64,000 nucleotides of DNA from Oribacterium sp. oral taxon 078 str. F0262 (GCF_000160135.1 NZ_GG729934.1:722954-786953); one strand, 5' to 3'. Shown: positions 8,917-18,733, counted from the stretch's first letter. Notes: generated from the letters alone by a model not told the origin. Translations and numbers: made by a program.

Positions 8917-9681
8917 ATGCTCAGAATACTGCTGCACGGGGCCTGCGGCGTGATGGGGGAGAAGATCTCTGCCCTGTCCGGCGGGGAAACAAATATCGTC
9001 GCCGGCGTGGACCGCCGGGCCGGGGAGGAGGGGATATCCCGTCCCTTTCCGCTCTACAGGGAGCTCTCCGAGATAAGGGAGGACTTCGATGTCATCGTCG
9101 ATTTTTCGGTCCCGGAGGCGGCCGGGGGACTCCTGCGCTACGCCTGTGAAAGGGGAAAGCCCCTGGTCTTTTGTACGACCGGCCTCTCGGAGGAGGAGCT
9201 TTCTTTGCTCGAGGAGGCCTCCCGCCGGATTCCGATCCTCCGAAGTGCCAATATGTCCCTCGGCATCAATCTTCTGACGGAGCTTGTGAAGCTCTCCGCG
9301 GCAAAGCTCTACGAGAGGGGCTTTGACATTGAGATTTTGGAGGAGCATCATCGGAGGAAGAAGGACGCGCCCTCCGGCACAGCTCTCATGCTTGCGGACG
9401 CGGTAGACGAGGCGATCGGAGAGAGGCTTGAGAGGGTCTTCGACAGGACGAAGCGCCGCACGCCCCGCCCGAAGCGGGAGATCGGCATCAGCTCCCTCAG
9501 GGGAGGGAGCATTCCCGGGGTCCATGAGCTCATCTTTGCCGGAGAGGATGAGATCCTCACGCTGAGTCATACGGCCTATTCCCGGGGGATTTTCGCAAAG
9601 GGAGCGCTCAGCGCGGCCCTTTGGATCGCGGGAAGGGAGCCGGGGCTCTACAGCATGAGGGATGTTTTGTTTGCTTCCTGA
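8917..9681 (+). CDS. dapB: 4-hydroxy-tetrahydrodipicolinate reductase
   Basis: DapB reduces the DapA product with NAD(P)H on the way to diaminopimelate and lysine. The 254-residue protein has an N-terminal dinucleotide fold (HGACGVMG, about 7-14), DFSVPEA (about 63-69), FCTTG and the catalytic EEHHRRKKDAPSGTA block (about 145-159). It starts 11 bases after dapA behind an AGGAGGGG site, which indicates translational coupling. Confidence 0.96.
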   Translation: MLRILLHGACGVMGEKISALSGGETNIVAGVDRRAGEEGISRPFPLYRELSEIREDFDVIVDFSVPEAAGGLLRYACERGKPLVFCTTGLSEEELSLLEEASRRIPILRSANMSLGINLLTELVKLSAAKLYERGFDIEILEEHHRRKKDAPSGTALMLADAVDEAIGERLERVFDRTKRRTPRPKREIGISSLRGGSIPGVHELIFAGEDEILTLSHTAYSRGIFAKGALSAALWIAGREPGLYSMRDVLFAS

Positions 9682-9711
9682 TCGGGAGCCCGCAGGAAGG
9701 AGGGGGGCAGG

Positions 9712-11148
9712 ATGCTTACGCGAAACAGCTATCAGAATCCGCTCACGGGGCGCTACGCCTCGGAGAAGATGCAGTATCTTTTCTCTCCGGAGCACAAATT
9801 CCGGAGCTGGAGGCGTCTTTGGATTGCGCTGGCGGAGGCAGAGAAGGAGCTTGGCCTTCCGATCACAGAGGAGCAGATCGCAGAGCTCCGCGCGCACCGG
9901 GATGACATCAATTATGAGGACGCGGAGAGGCGGGAGAGGGAGGTCCGGCATGATGTCATGAGCCATGTCTATGCCTATGGCCTTCAGTGTCCCGCCGCGA
10001 GGGGAATCCTTCACCTCGGGGCGACCTCCTGCTATGTGGGGGACAACACGGATCTCATTATCATGAGAGAGGCGCTCACCCTGCTCCGGGAGAAGCTTCT
10101 GAATGTCATGAAGCTGCTGGCGGATTTTTCGGAGAGATACCGCGGTCTCGCAACTCTCGCTTTCACGCATCTTCAGCCGGCGCAGCCGACGACAGTCGGG
10201 AAGAGGGCGAGCCTTTGGCTCCAGGACTTCCTCCAGGATTTTCGGGATCTGGATTATGTGCTCTCCGGAATCCGACTTCTCGGCTCGAAGGGAACCACCG
10301 GAACCCAGGCCTCCTTCCTCGAGCTCTTCGGGGGCTCACAGGAAAGCTGCCGGGCTTTGGACCAAAAGATCGCGGAAAAGATGGGATTTTCCTCCTGCTA
10401 CCCGGTCTCCGGTCAGACCTATTCCCGGAAGCTCGATTTCCGCGTGCTCTCCGTCCTTTCCTCTATCGGCCAGTCTGCGCACAAGATGACGAACGATATC
10501 CGTCTGCTTCAGCAGCTGAAGGAGCTGGAGGAGCCCTTCGAAAAGCAGCAGATCGGCTCCAGCGCCATGGCCTATAAGAGAAATCCCATGAGATCGGAGC
10601 GGATCGCATCCCTCTCCGATTTTCTCATGAGCAACCTTATGAATCCGATGCTGGTGGCCTCCACGCAGTGCTTTGAGCGGACCCTGGATGACTCTGCAAA
10701 CCGGAGGCTCTCCCTCCCGGAGGGCTTTCTCGCGGCGGATGCGGTCCTGGAGCTTCTCATGAATGTGGTGGACGGCATCATCGTCTATCCGAAGGTCATC
10801 GAGAAGCACATCCTGTCGGAGCTTCCCTTCCTCGCGACGGAGAATATCCTAATGGATGCGGTAAAGGCGGGGGGAGACCGGCAGGAGCTCCACGAGAAGA
10901 TCCGGCTTCTCTCGATGCAGGCGGGAAGGGCGGTGAAGGAGGAGGGGAGAGAAAATGACCTCCTGGAGAGGATCGCGGCAGACCCCGCCTTCCGCCTGAG
11001 TCTGTCGGAGCTGAAAAAGTCCTTGCGGCCGGAGCGCTATATCGGCCGCGCCCCCGAGCAGGTGGAGGAATTCCTGAGGGACTTCGTCCGGCCTCTCCTC
11101 GAGGAAAACAGGGAGCTCCTGGGGATGAAGGCGGAGATCAAGCTTTAA
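9712..11148 (+). CDS. purB: Adenylosuccinate lyase
   Basis: PurB cleaves SAICAR and adenylosuccinate in de novo purine and AMP synthesis. The 478-residue protein belongs to the fumarase/aspartase superfamily. It shows HLGATSCYVGDN (about 101-112), THLQPAQPTTVGKRA (about 153-167) and the signature GSSAMAYKRNPMRSE (about 282-296), which carries the catalytic Ser loop. It lies 30 bases after dapB with an AAGGAGGGGG site and is separated from purA only by a small membrane-protein gene. Confidence 0.96.
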   Translation: MLTRNSYQNPLTGRYASEKMQYLFSPEHKFRSWRRLWIALAEAEKELGLPITEEQIAELRAHRDDINYEDAERREREVRHDVMSHVYAYGLQCPAARGILHLGATSCYVGDNTDLIIMREALTLLREKLLNVMKLLADFSERYRGLATLAFTHLQPAQPTTVGKRASLWLQDFLQDFRDLDYVLSGIRLLGSKGTTGTQASFLELFGGSQESCRALDQKIAEKMGFSSCYPVSGQTYSRKLDFRVLSVLSSIGQSAHKMTNDIRLLQQLKELEEPFEKQQIGSSAMAYKRNPMRSERIASLSDFLMSNLMNPMLVASTQCFERTLDDSANRRLSLPEGFLAADAVLELLMNVVDGIIVYPKVIEKHILSELPFLATENILMDAVKAGGDRQELHEKIRLLSMQAGRAVKEEGRENDLLERIAADPAFRLSLSELKKSLRPERYIGRAPEQVEEFLRDFVRPLLEENRELLGMKAEIKL

Positions 11149-11248
11149 AATCCGGCAGTCGGAGGGGAAAGCCTTTTCTGCCGGGCGGCATAATGCTTCA
11201 GACGGCGGCTAAGGAGGACAGGGAAGCGATAAACGAAGGGAGAGGAGT

Positions 11249-11437
11249 ATGAACTGGAGACGGATTCTCGCCATACTGGCCTTGCTTCTTTTTGCCGTCC
11301 TCCTGTTTCTCCTTTTGTATTTTGCCTTTACGGGGGCGGCGAAGGAGCGCATTCTCGGCGTCCTTTTCTGCCTCATTGTGATTCCGTCCCTGATCTATAT
11401 CTTTCTTTGGTTCACGGGGCTTGTAAAGGAAAAATGA
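11249..11437 (+). CDS. Small two-helix membrane protein of unknown function
   Basis: This 62-residue protein has two strongly hydrophobic helices (about 5-28 and 36-57) joined by a short polar loop and ends in a basic VKEK tail. Short proteins starting MNW(K/R)R with this layout sit beside purine genes in several Lachnospiraceae, but no function is known to me. The ATG follows GGGAGAGGAGT. It lies between purB and purA on the same strand. Confidence 0.75.
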   Translation: MNWRRILAILALLLFAVLLFLLLYFAFTGAAKERILGVLFCLIVIPSLIYIFLWFTGLVKEK

Positions 11438-11476
11438 GGAGCGGGATGTTTGCGGGGCGAAAGAAAGGGGAGAAAT

Positions 11477-12763
11477 ATGGTACGAGCGATAGTGGGCGCC
11501 AACTGGGGAGACGAGGGGAAGGGAAAGATTACGGATATGCTCGCCGAGAGCTCGGACATCGTCGTCCGCTTTCAGGGGGGAGCCAATGCCGGACACACCA
11601 TCATCAATCATTACGGGAGATTTTCTCTGCATCTCCTTCCGAGCGGTGTTTTTTATGAGCATACCACATCCGTACTCGGAAACGGTGTCGCGCTGGATAT
11701 TCCGAAGCTGATCGAGGAGCTCGCCGCCTTAGAGGAGGCGGGAGTCCCGAAGCCGAAGCTTCTGGTTTCGGACCGGGCACAGGTCGTGCTGCCCTGTCAT
11801 AAGCTTCTGGACAGCTATGAGGAGGAGAGGCTCGGCGGGAAGAGCTATGGCTCCACGAGATCCGGCATCGCCCCCTTCTTTTCCGATAAGTTTGCGAAGA
11901 TCGGGATTCAGACCAATGAGCTTTTCAGCGAGGAGATCCTCGAGGAGCGGATCGCAAAGCTGGTCGAGATCAAAAACTCGCTTCTTAAAACGCTCTACGG
12001 GAAGCCTCTCCTCGACCGCGAAGAGCTTCTCGCGGAGCTTCGGAGGGAGAGAGAGCTGATCCGCCCCTATCTTTCGGACTGCTCCCGCTTTTTGCGAAGG
12101 GCACTGAGAGAGGGGAAGACGGTTCTTCTGGAGGGACAGCTCGGGACGATGAAGGACCCGGACCACGGCATCTATCCGATGGTGACTTCGAGCTCCACCC
12201 TCGCCGCCTACGGCGCGGTGGGAGCCGGCATCCCGCCCTATGAGATCCGGGACATCATCGCGGTGACGAAGGCCTACTCCTCCGCTGTGGGAGCCGGTGA
12301 ATTTGTCTCAGAGATTTTCGGCGAGGAGGCGGAGGAGCTTCGGAAAAGAGGAGGGGACAAGGGAGAGTACGGCGCGACGACGGGCCGCCCGAGAAGAGTG
12401 GGGTGGTATGACGCTGTGGCCTCCCGTTATGGCTGTGAGCTTCAGGGGGCCACAGAGGCCGCTCTGACCGTGCTCGACCCGCTCGGCTACCTCCCGGAAA
12501 TCAAGGTCTGCACCGCCTATGAGATTGACGGCAGCTGGACGAAGGACTTTCCGGTGAGCGCAAAGCTCGGGAGAGCGAAGCCGGTCTACACCGTGCTCCC
12601 CGGCTGGGGCTCCGATATCCGCGGGATCCAAAGCTATGACGCGCTCCCGGAGGCCTGCAGAGCCTATGTCGACTTTATCGAAAAAGAAATCGGAGTCCCG
12701 ATCACGATGGTCTCAAACGGCCCCGGCCGCCACGAAATCCTGAAAAGGACACCGAGACTATAA
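11477..12763 (+). CDS. purA: Adenylosuccinate synthetase
   Basis: PurA joins IMP and aspartate with GTP to make adenylosuccinate, the step before purB in AMP synthesis. From the ATG at 11477 (AAAGGGGAGAAAT site) it is 428 residues. It carries the signature GANWGDEGKGKITDML (about 6-21), the catalytic Asp/Lys in that loop, GGANAGHTI (about 37-45), and C-terminal TTGRPRRVGWYD and NGPGRHE. A nearby in-frame ATG 27 bases upstream is outside the conserved region. Confidence 0.97.
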   Translation: MVRAIVGANWGDEGKGKITDMLAESSDIVVRFQGGANAGHTIINHYGRFSLHLLPSGVFYEHTTSVLGNGVALDIPKLIEELAALEEAGVPKPKLLVSDRAQVVLPCHKLLDSYEEERLGGKSYGSTRSGIAPFFSDKFAKIGIQTNELFSEEILEERIAKLVEIKNSLLKTLYGKPLLDREELLAELRRERELIRPYLSDCSRFLRRALREGKTVLLEGQLGTMKDPDHGIYPMVTSSSTLAAYGAVGAGIPPYEIRDIIAVTKAYSSAVGAGEFVSEIFGEEAEELRKRGGDKGEYGATTGRPRRVGWYDAVASRYGCELQGATEAALTVLDPLGYLPEIKVCTAYEIDGSWTKDFPVSAKLGRAKPVYTVLPGWGSDIRGIQSYDALPEACRAYVDFIEKEIGVPITMVSNGPGRHEILKRTPRL

Positions 12764-12776
12764 GCTTGGGGGGATC

Positions 12777-13412
12777 ATGGCAAAGAAAGAGATTTCACAG
12801 GCAGTTATCCAGCGCCTCCCCAGGTACTACCGCTACCTGGAGGAGCTGATGGAGCAGGGACTGGAGCGGATCTCCTCGAATGAGCTCTCGAAGAGGATGA
12901 AGCTCACGGCATCGCAGATCCGGCAGGACTTAAATAACTTCGGTGGCTTCGGACAGCAGGGCTACGGATACCGGATCCAGAAGCTCCATGACGAGATCGC
13001 AAGGATTCTGAGTCTGAACGAGGAGCACAGCATGATCCTCATCGGGGCGGGGCATCTGGGACAGGCTCTCGCAAACTACAGTAATTTCCAAAAGAGGGGC
13101 TTTCTCCTGCGGGCCGTCTTTGATGTGAAGCCGGAGCTCATCGGAACGGAGGTGGCGGGGCTCAAGGTGCTTCCGATGGAGGAGCTGGAGCGAGTGATCG
13201 AGGAGTCAGGGCCGAGGCTCGCCGCCCTCTGCGTCCCGAAGGATGCCGCCCTGCCTGTTGCGGAGAGGCTGGTCTCTCTGGGCATCAAGGGGATCTGGAA
13301 CTTCGCCCCCGTGGATCTGGAACTTCCGGAGCAGGTGGTCGTCGAAAACGTCCACCTCTCCGAGTCCCTGATGCGGCTCTCCTATCGGATGAGGGAGCTC
13401 TCAGAATCATGA
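12777..13412 (+). CDS. rex: Redox-sensing transcriptional repressor Rex
   Basis: Rex represses fermentation and NADH-oxidation genes when NAD+ is high and lets go when NADH binds. The 211-residue protein has an N-terminal winged helix (VIQRLPRYYRYLEEL, then SQIRQDLNNFGGFGQQGYGY, about 44-64) and a Rossmann domain with GAGHLGQAL (about 85-93). A C-terminal domain-swapped helix follows. It fits a fermentative anaerobe. Its 3' end overlaps acpS by four bases. Confidence 0.95.
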   Translation: MAKKEISQAVIQRLPRYYRYLEELMEQGLERISSNELSKRMKLTASQIRQDLNNFGGFGQQGYGYRIQKLHDEIARILSLNEEHSMILIGAGHLGQALANYSNFQKRGFLLRAVFDVKPELIGTEVAGLKVLPMEELERVIEESGPRLAALCVPKDAALPVAERLVSLGIKGIWNFAPVDLELPEQVVVENVHLSESLMRLSYRMRELSES

Positions 13413-13768
13413 TTTTGGGGATTGGCTGTGATCTTTTGGAGATCGGGAGGATGGAGCGCCTTCTGAGACGCAGGACAGGGCTCAATAGGATCTTCACAGA
13501 GCGGGAGCTCTCCCATGCGGCGGGGAGGAGCGCGGTCCTCGCGGGGGATTTCTGCGTGAAGGAGGCGCTTTCCAAGGCCTTTGGGACGGGACTTTCCGCC
13601 TTTTCACTCCCGGAGGTCGAGGTGCTCCGTGACCCCGCCGGAAAGCCCTATGTCATTCTGCACGGCAGGGCGAGGGCGCTCTATGAGAGGCTTGGCGGAA
13701 GGAGAATCCTTGTCTCTATCTCCGATACGAGAGAGCTTGTCATGGCGCAGGCTCTTCTGGAGGGCTGA
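13409..13768 (+). CDS. acpS: Holo-[acyl-carrier-protein] synthase
   Basis: AcpS transfers 4'-phosphopantetheine from CoA to acyl carrier protein. The 119-residue protein has the Mg-binding GCDLLEIGRM motif (about 6-15) and the FCVKEALSKAFGTG motif (about 48-61) that define the family. Its ATGA start overlaps the rex stop. The order acpS-nnrD-alr is common in Firmicutes. Confidence 0.95.
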   Translation: MILGIGCDLLEIGRMERLLRRRTGLNRIFTERELSHAAGRSAVLAGDFCVKEALSKAFGTGLSAFSLPEVEVLRDPAGKPYVILHGRARALYERLGGRRILVSISDTRELVMAQALLEG

Positions 13769-13783
13769 AAGGAAGGAGGAGGC

Positions 13784-14695
13784 ATGCTGGAGGATACGAT
13801 AAAGAGCTTCGGGAGCGTTCCGGCCAGACTTCTGAACTCCCACAAGGGGAGCTATGGAAAGCTCCTTATCCTGGCGGGTTCTCCCGGGATGTGCGGCGCG
13901 GCCGCGCTCTGCGCGCGGGCGGCCTATCGGAGCGGGACGGGACTTGTGAGAATCGTCACATCGGAGGAGAACCGCATTCCTCTCCAGCTTTTGATCCCCG
14001 AGGCGGTGCTTTCCCTCTACCGGGAGCAGGATGAGCTCGAGGCGCTTTTGGAGCAGGAGTTTCGCTGGGCGGATCTCTGCGTCATGGGGCCGGGGCTTTC
14101 CCAGAGCGAGGAGGCCAGAGCCCTCGTGGAGGAGGCGCTCCGTCAGATCCGTATCCCGCTCATCATGGACGCGGATGCGCTGAATATCGTCTCGGAGGAC
14201 CCGCAGGCGAGGAAGTATCTCTACCGCACCGCGCCGAGCTCCCCGGTACTGCTTACCCCGCATCCGGGGGAGCTCGCCAGGCTGACGGGACGGGAGCTGG
14301 AGGAGATCTTGAAGGACCCGATGCGAGTCGGGAGAGTCTTTGCCAGGAGGCATGATCTCCTCCTCATCGTAAAGGGCTCGCACAGCCTCCTTTTTTCGAG
14401 GGGAGCGGAGCGCTATTTCCAGAACAGGACGGCATCTCCCGCGCTCTCAAAGGCGGGGAGCGGGGATGTGCTGTGCGGCTGCATCGCCGGGATCTTTGAG
14501 ATCCTCCGGGCGGAGAAGGGGAACGGGGAGAGCAGCGCGGCGCTTTTGTACCGCGCAGCGGCCCTCGGGATCTCGGCGCATGTGACTGCGGGAAGACTCG
14601 CGGCGGAGCGCTTCGGACAGCACGGTGTTCTCGCGGGCGATACTGCAGATATGCTCGGTCTTGCGTTGGAGGCGGTAAACGCGCCTCCCCGCTGA
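13784..14695 (+). CDS. nnrD: ADP-dependent NAD(P)H-hydrate dehydratase
   Basis: NnrD repairs damaged, hydrated NAD(P)H. This 303-residue ribokinase-like protein corresponds to the C-terminal half of the YjeF/NnrDE fusion only; the epimerase half (NnrE) is not present here. Visible motifs are HKGSYGKLLILAGS (about 20-33), DADAL (about 127-131), LTPHPGELARL (about 152-162) and KAGSGDVLCGCIAG (about 223-236), the last being the ATP/ADP and catalytic Asp region. It has a GGAAGGAGG site 15 bases after acpS. Confidence 0.92.
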   Translation: MLEDTIKSFGSVPARLLNSHKGSYGKLLILAGSPGMCGAAALCARAAYRSGTGLVRIVTSEENRIPLQLLIPEAVLSLYREQDELEALLEQEFRWADLCVMGPGLSQSEEARALVEEALRQIRIPLIMDADALNIVSEDPQARKYLYRTAPSSPVLLTPHPGELARLTGRELEEILKDPMRVGRVFARRHDLLLIVKGSHSLLFSRGAERYFQNRTASPALSKAGSGDVLCGCIAGIFEILRAEKGNGESSAALLYRAAALGISAHVTAGRLAAERFGQHGVLAGDTADMLGLALEAVNAPPR

Positions 14696-14840
14696 TATAT
14701 GCCGGGAATTCTGCCTTCGGATTTTTCATCGGAGGCAGCCGCCGGAAGCCGGTATGGAAAAGCATGGCTTTTCCTTTTCCGGTGCCGGGGGCGAAAGCAC
14801 GGGAGGAAGAGATCGGAAGACGGGAAGAAGGGATTTTTTA

Positions 14841-16043
14841 ATGGGAAGGGATTATGAAGAGATCTACGACAGAAGCTATGCGCTGGTGGATCTCGATATC
14901 ATCCGGGAAAATGTGAGGAACGCGAGGAAGCTTCTGCCAAAGGGCTGCCGCTTCTGTTCGGTTTTGAAGGCGGATGCCTACGGGCACGGGGCTCCCGCCG
15001 TGGCTTCCGCGATCGATGATCTTTCGGATTTTTACGCGGTCGCGACGCCGGAGGAGGGGGCGCTCCTCCGCGCCCACGGATTCCAAAAGCCGATTCTCGT
15101 CCTCGGCGCGGTCTCGGACCGCGCCTATCCCATGCTCCTTGAGAGGAGGATAAGGCCGGCGGTCTTCCTCCTCTCCCAGGCGAAGGCTCTTTCAAAAGCG
15201 GCCGGAGAGGCGGGGTGCACGGCCTTATTGCACCTCGCCGTGGACACGGGGATGGGGCGGATCGGCATAGCCTCGGAAGAGGAGGGCTCCGCGGAGCTTG
15301 CGCTCTCGATCGCCGCACTTCCGAATCTGAAGGTCGAGGGGATCTTCACCCATTTTTCGACGGCAGATGAGACGGATAAGGAATTTTCCTTTTTGCAGCG
15401 GGAGCGCTTCAGGCGTTTTTGTGAGAAGCTCTCGGAGAGAGGGCTTTCGATCCCGATCCGGCACTGCGCAAACTCCGCCGGCATCATCGCATCGATCGGG
15501 ACGGACTTTGATATGGTGAGGGACGGCATCGCTCTCTACGGCATCTATCCCTCCCGCGCGGCAGAGAGCGCACGCCTCCCCTTAAAAGCGGCGCTCTCCT
15601 GGTTCGCGAAGGTCTCCGCTGTCCGCAGACTTCCGGCCTCCTCCCCCATATCCTACGGGAGGACCTTCACGACAGCGCGGGAGACGGAGCTTGCGGTCAT
15701 TCCGCTGGGCTATGGGGACGGCCTGCCGAGGCTTCTCTCCAATCGGGCGGAGGTTTTGATCCGGGGGCGGCGTTGCCCGATCCTCGGCCGGATATGCATG
15801 GACCAGTTTATGGCGGATGTGACAGGGCTTGGCGTGCGGCGCGGAGACAGAGTCACTCTGCTTGGGAGGGACGGAGAGGAGGAGATCGGCCTTTATGACT
15901 GGGAGAGGCTCGGCGCTTTCCCCTATGAAGTCCTCTGCGGCCTGGGAAAGAGGGTGCCGAGACTCTATCTTTGGGGCGGGGAGCTCGCGGGGAGGAAGGA
16001 CTGCTTTTCCGAGGAGTACCGGGACTTTTCCGTCTGTTTTTAG
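14841..16043 (+). CDS. alr: Alanine racemase
   Basis: Alr interconverts L- and D-alanine for peptidoglycan. The ATG at 14841 gives 400 residues; an in-frame ATG at 14754 would add a low-homology Gly/Arg-rich leader. The PLP lysine is in VLKADAYGHG (about 38-47) and the second catalytic base, a Tyr, is in SYGRTF (about 272-277). GYGDGLPR and GRICMDQFM are also conserved. Just upstream (14711-14738) a hairpin without a U-tract separates it from nnrD. Confidence 0.95.
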   Translation: MGRDYEEIYDRSYALVDLDIIRENVRNARKLLPKGCRFCSVLKADAYGHGAPAVASAIDDLSDFYAVATPEEGALLRAHGFQKPILVLGAVSDRAYPMLLERRIRPAVFLLSQAKALSKAAGEAGCTALLHLAVDTGMGRIGIASEEEGSAELALSIAALPNLKVEGIFTHFSTADETDKEFSFLQRERFRRFCEKLSERGLSIPIRHCANSAGIIASIGTDFDMVRDGIALYGIYPSRAAESARLPLKAALSWFAKVSAVRRLPASSPISYGRTFTTARETELAVIPLGYGDGLPRLLSNRAEVLIRGRRCPILGRICMDQFMADVTGLGVRRGDRVTLLGRDGEEEIGLYDWERLGAFPYEVLCGLGKRVPRLYLWGGELAGRKDCFSEEYRDFSVCF

Positions 16044-16120
16044 CCCGGAAGAGAAATTGCGGAGATAGATCCGCCGCATCAGCTTGCACAGTTTTCAGTG
16101 ATACAGTCAGGGAGAGGTTT

Positions 16121-16861
16121 ATGTCAGGACATTCAAAGTTTTCGAATATCAAAGCAAAGAAGGAAAAGAACGACGCCGCGAAGGGAAAGATCTTTACCGT
16201 CATCGGACACGAGCTCGCGCTCGCCGTGAAGCAGGGCGGCGCGGACCCGGCGAGCAACAGCAAGCTCAGGGATGTCATCGCGAAGGCGAAGGCGAATAAT
16301 ATGCCGAATGATACGATAAACAACGGCATCAAGAAGGCCGCGGGATCGCTGGAAAGCGTGAATTTCGAGGAGCTTCAGTACGAGGGCTACGGCGTAAACG
16401 GCGTCGCCATCATCGTGAAAGCCCTGACTGACAACAAAAACCGCTCCGCGGCGGATGTGCGCTCCGCCTTTGCGAAGGGGAGGGGGTCTCTTGGAACGCA
16501 GGGCTCCGTCTCCTTCCTCTTTGATGAAAAGGGGCAGATCATCCTGGATAAGGAAGCCATGGAGGATCTGGACAAGGACTTTGACAGTTTGATGGAGCTT
16601 GCGCTCGAGGCCGGGGCGGAGGACATCCGGGAGGAAGAGGATTCCTATGAGATTCTCACCTCTCCGGAGGACTTTTCCTCGGTCCGCGAGGAGTTGGAGA
16701 AGCAGGGAATCCCGATGGCGGAGGCCGATATCGTCATGATCCCGCAGAACTATGTCTCCGTGACCGAGGAGGAGGCTGTGAAAAATCTCCGGCGGACACT
16801 GGACCTTCTCGAGGAGTCCGACGATGTGCAAAATGTCTATACCAACTGGGAGGAGGAGTAG
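16121..16861 (+). CDS. yebC: YebC/PmpR-family protein (TACO1 homologue)
   Basis: YebC proteins are described both as transcription regulators and as factors that help ribosomes through difficult sequences such as proline runs. The start at 16121 (CAGGGAGAGG site) gives 246 residues beginning with the invariant MSGHSKFSNIKxKK block. GSLGTQGSVSFLFD (about 122-135) is the family's second hallmark. A longer frame begins inside alr but has no homology there. Confidence 0.95.
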   Translation: MSGHSKFSNIKAKKEKNDAAKGKIFTVIGHELALAVKQGGADPASNSKLRDVIAKAKANNMPNDTINNGIKKAAGSLESVNFEELQYEGYGVNGVAIIVKALTDNKNRSAADVRSAFAKGRGSLGTQGSVSFLFDEKGQIILDKEAMEDLDKDFDSLMELALEAGAEDIREEEDSYEILTSPEDFSSVREELEKQGIPMAEADIVMIPQNYVSVTEEEAVKNLRRTLDLLEESDDVQNVYTNWEEE

Positions 16862-16885
16862 CGGATGAGAGGGAAGCCCGAGGGG

Positions 16886-18703
16886 CTAAGAGGAGAGCTC
16901 CTCAAGCCTTCTCTCCGGCATGACGCTGAGAGAGTAGTTGCTGTGATAGATCACAAAGCCGGGGGCCGCGCCCGGCACTCTCTTTAACTCCTTTCGGAAG
17001 GTGTAGTCCACCTCGACCTTCTGCTCCTTTCTGCGGGAGGAATAGAAGGCGGCCAGGGAGGCGGCCTCCAGAAAGAGGCGATCCGGGAGCTCCTCGAGGG
17101 ACTTTCCCCCGGTTCTTGCGATGACGTGGGAGCCGGGGGAATTCTTTACGTGGAACCATAGGTCTCCCCCGTCCGCAAGCTGAAAGCTCAGCTTTTCATT
17201 CTGATAGTTGTTCCTTCCCACATAGAGCTCATAGCCGTCGGAGGACAGGAAGCGGAGAGGCTTCGCCTTCTCGCTCTCCCGGAGCTTTTTCTTCCCCGGA
17301 CTCTTCCGGAGAAAGCCGTAGTCCTCCATCTCCTGCCGGATCTCCTGAAGCTCCGCCTCTCCCTCCGAGAGCTCCAGAGCGCTGAGGATGGACTGGAGAT
17401 GGAGAAGCTCATTTCGGCTTTCCTGAAGCTGCGCACTGAGCTTTTGCTCAGTGCGCTTTTGCTTGTCATATTTTTCAAAGTAGCGCTGCGCGTTTTCGGA
17501 GGCCGTGAGATCGCTCCGAAGAGGAACGGAGATCTCCTTTCCGTCATAGAAATTTTCACATCGAAGCTCTGTCTCCCCTCCCTTTAAGGAGTAGCCATAG
17601 GTGTGGAGAAGCTCGCCGTAGACGCGGTAGCGCTCCCGGCCCTCTGTGTCCTTCAGCTGCTTTTCCTGGAGGGAGAGCTTCTTTGCGGATCGCTCCAGCA
17701 GGGTGGTGAGAAGCTTTCGGAGATCCCCGCTTTTTTGGCGGATTCGGCTCTGCCGGTCCTTTTCCGAATAGAAGCGGCGGATCAGGGCGGAGACGCTTTC
17801 CACCCGTTCGAGGCGGAAGCTTTCCTTCCCGGGAGCGGGATCCTTCTCCGGATCGGATGCCCGGCCCTCATAGGAGAAGAGGTAGAGCGCCGAAAAGTCC
17901 TTCGCCTCACTGTCCCTTCCTCTTCCCTGATAGAGGAGACAGGGATCCGGATCCTGCGTGAGAGCTTCCCTTAGCTTCCGATACAGAAGGGGAAGCTTCT
18001 CCCCGCTTTGCGCTGAGGCCGGAAGATCCGGGTCGAGGTTCGCCCGGAAGCAAAGCTCCTGGCTGCTCAGAGGACTGAAGCCTGTCAGGCTCCGATAGAG
18101 CGCCTGGTAGAGAGGGAGCTCCTCCCGGAGGAGAAGCTCCGAAAGGCCATTTTCCGTGAGAGAGAGCGGATTTTCCTTTCCGGCCTGAGAGGGGATGAAA
18201 TAGCTTCGGTTTGGGAGAACCTCCCGCACGGAGGACTGAGAGGCGGAGATCCGCCGGATCGCGTCGAGGATCGTGAGATCCTCCCGGAGAAGGATCAGAT
18301 TGGAATATTTTCCCATGAGCTCCGTGACGAGATAGCGCCTTGCGCGGTCTCCGAGCTCATCGAAGCACTCGATCTCCAGGACGATGATCCTCTCAAGCCC
18401 CTCCTCGGAGAGGCTTTTTCCCGGCTGATGGATCGAGACGATCGTCCCGTTTCCGATCTGCTTTCTAAGAGACATGCAAAAGCCCGGCGCGATTGCCGGG
18501 GCGGGCTTTCCTTCCTCTGTGATGCAGCAGAGAGGGAGAGAGGGATTCACCGAGATCTGAAGACGGAAGCTTTCCTTCTGCCTTCGGATGAGAAGCTGAA
18601 TCTCGTCCCGCTCCGGCTGTATGATCTTAGAGAGCTTTCCGCCGCAGAGGTATTTCCTGAACTCCTTTACACTGGCAGAGACCATAAATCCATCGTATGC
18701 CAT
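16886..18703 (-). CDS. rqcH: Rqc2 homologue RqcH (NFACT family, formerly fibronectin-binding protein A)
   Basis: RqcH binds the split 50S subunit with a stalled nascent chain and recruits alanyl-tRNA to add C-terminal alanine tails that mark the chain for degradation. The 605-residue protein starts MAYDGFMVSASV. It has the NFACT-N core (GDRARRYLVTELMGKYSNLILL, about 117-138, shown here only as a landmark), a central coiled-coil region (about 300-440) and a C-terminal NFACT-R domain with GRNNYQNEKLSF and LWFHVKNSPGSHV. It is the only protein gene on the minus strand in the first 42 kb and is divergent from yicC. Confidence 0.93.
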   Translation of the reverse strand: MAYDGFMVSASVKEFRKYLCGGKLSKIIQPERDEIQLLIRRQKESFRLQISVNPSLPLCCITEEGKPAPAIAPGFCMSLRKQIGNGTIVSIHQPGKSLSEEGLERIIVLEIECFDELGDRARRYLVTELMGKYSNLILLREDLTILDAIRRISASQSSVREVLPNRSYFIPSQAGKENPLSLTENGLSELLLREELPLYQALYRSLTGFSPLSSQELCFRANLDPDLPASAQSGEKLPLLYRKLREALTQDPDPCLLYQGRGRDSEAKDFSALYLFSYEGRASDPEKDPAPGKESFRLERVESVSALIRRFYSEKDRQSRIRQKSGDLRKLLTTLLERSAKKLSLQEKQLKDTEGRERYRVYGELLHTYGYSLKGGETELRCENFYDGKEISVPLRSDLTASENAQRYFEKYDKQKRTEQKLSAQLQESRNELLHLQSILSALELSEGEAELQEIRQEMEDYGFLRKSPGKKKLRESEKAKPLRFLSSDGYELYVGRNNYQNEKLSFQLADGGDLWFHVKNSPGSHVIARTGGKSLEELPDRLFLEAASLAAFYSSRRKEQKVEVDYTFRKELKRVPGAAPGFVIYHSNYSLSVMPERRLEELSS

Positions 18704-18733
18704 AGATTAAATTCCCTTTCTGCCTTTCCGAAC

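Noticed and set aside
14711-14738. Terminator between nnrD and alr
   Set aside because: A 10-bp hairpin exists, but no U-tract follows and the loop is the only T-rich part; it may be an RNA processing structure.
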